The position numbers and the translations under genes are program-made. Positions 63,619 to 64,000 of a stretch of 64,000 nt of DNA are shown here, piece after piece; within the stretch, counting starts at the first letter, position 1; the number at the start of each line of letters is the position of its first letter. The DNA lies in assembly GCF_052045245.1 (NCBI RefSeq), contig NZ_JBQEON010000006.1, positions 62,001 to 126,000 on the forward strand, read 5' to 3'. The notes under the pieces were generated by a model, which had not been told where the DNA came from, did not search any database, and saw only the letters and a list, made by a program, of their open reading frames with translations. Source of the stretch: Burkholderia sp052045245 (GTDB lineage Bacteria > Pseudomonadota > Gammaproteobacteria > Burkholderiales > Burkholderiaceae).

Positions 63619-64000
63619 ATGTCGTTTTCCCGAAGCGCAGCCGATACGGCTGACACTCTCCCCGACCTCGCCGCGACGCTCGGCGCGCCCGCTGCCGGCG
63701 CGTTCGTCACGCTCGGCGACGCGTTTCATACGCGGCTGCCGGCCGCGCCGCTGCCCGCGCCGTACGTCGTCGGCTGTTCCGATGAAGTCGCGCACCTGCT
63801 CGGCCTGCCGCCATCGCTCTCCACGCAGCCCGCCTTCGCCGAGCTGTTCGCCGGCAACCCGACGCGCGACTGGCCCGCAAACGCGCTGCCGTACGCGTCG
63901 GTGTATTCCGGTCACCAGTTCGGCGTGTGGGCCGGCCAGCTCGGCGACGGCCGCGCGCTGACGATCGGCGAACTGCCCGGCACCGACGGCCGGCGCTACG
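63619..64000 (+). CDS. selO: Protein adenylyltransferase SelO (YdiU), N-terminal part
   Basis: First 127 codons; the gene continues past the window. SVYSGHQFGVWAGQLGDGRA then LTIGEL is the SelO/YdiU signature near the ATP-binding pseudokinase lobe. SelO transfers AMP to Ser, Thr or Tyr of proteins and is linked to oxidative-stress control. Start ATG 63619 with GAGG about 9 bases before. Divergent from the acyl-CoA ligase; TACAAT near 63588 may be its -10 box. Confidence 0.93.
   Translation, partial: MSFSRSAADTADTLPDLAATLGAPAAGAFVTLGDAFHTRLPAAPLPAPYVVGCSDEVAHLLGLPPSLSTQPAFAELFAGNPTRDWPANALPYASVYSGHQFGVWAGQLGDGRALTIGELPGTDGRRY

Overview
The window looks like a core-chromosome segment of a Burkholderia, most probably the B. 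cepacia complex. Support: very high GC, GC-rich third codon positions, a stand-alone aminoarabinose (arn) cluster, rpsF-priB-rpsR-rplI followed by dnaB, the mltG-tmk-holB-ycfH block, and a dnaB interrupted by an intein of a type I recall from B. cenocepacia. The assignment is inference; no database was searched. I see no prophage, insertion sequence, CRISPR array, rRNA or tRNA.

Layout. 1-1.7 kb: end of a MerR regulator, a ComEA-like helix-hairpin-helix protein with a hexanucleotide repeat, and a YidB-like protein. 1.7-6 kb: clpB with a heat-shock promoter, then nsrR divergent from a group III truncated globin (nitrosative stress). 5.9-12.4 kb, minus strand: alaA-hom-thrC (alanine and threonine synthesis) followed by moeA-moaD-moaE (molybdopterin), with a duplicated palindrome between moaD and moaE. 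12.7-20.5 kb, plus strand: a Mth938-like gene, then arnT, an ArnE/F-like SMR protein, arnB, arnC, arnA as two separate genes, and arnD; together they make and attach L-Ara4N to lipid A. 20.6-24.5 kb: peroxiredoxin bcp, a candidate small RNA, PIN-PhoH and an NlpC/P60 lipoprotein. 24.6-26.3 kb: pit with its DUF47 partner behind a PHO-box-like site. 26.4-30.5 kb: dnaB with a 346-residue class 3 intein, then rplI-rpsR-priB-rpsF.

30.7-37.1 kb: an ECF sigma factor overlapping its anti-sigma gene, and a LysR regulator divergent from gcl-hyi-glxR, which turns glyoxylate into D-glycerate. 37.5-45.5 kb: small envelope and stress proteins (Kbp, asparaginase, PsiF-repeat, YSC84), a family 4 glycosyltransferase, an AAA ATPase, an MscS channel and a Rap1a/Tai-like periplasmic protein. 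45.6-50 kb, minus strand: an ankyrin protein, ycfH, holB, tmk and mltG. 50-55.4 kb: ygfZ and an NRDE protein on plus, then on minus a GNAT, an esterase, an MDR oxidoreductase, a PaaI thioesterase and a Dabb protein. 55.9-63.5 kb, minus strand: a membrane diguanylate cyclase, a thiolase, pncA, a FadB-like enzyme and an acyl-CoA ligase (fatty-acid degradation). The window ends inside selO.

The most notable signal is the DnaB intein: it interrupts the Walker A lysine-threonine junction, starts with Ala, carries the Trp/Cys/Thr signature of class 3 inteins and keeps a two-motif LAGLIDADG endonuclease. Other signals worth testing are a PHO-box-like site in the likely leader of DUF47-pit, a PmrA-like box before arnT, a terminator-bounded candidate sRNA between bcp and phoH, and the REP-like duplicated palindrome between moaD and moaE.
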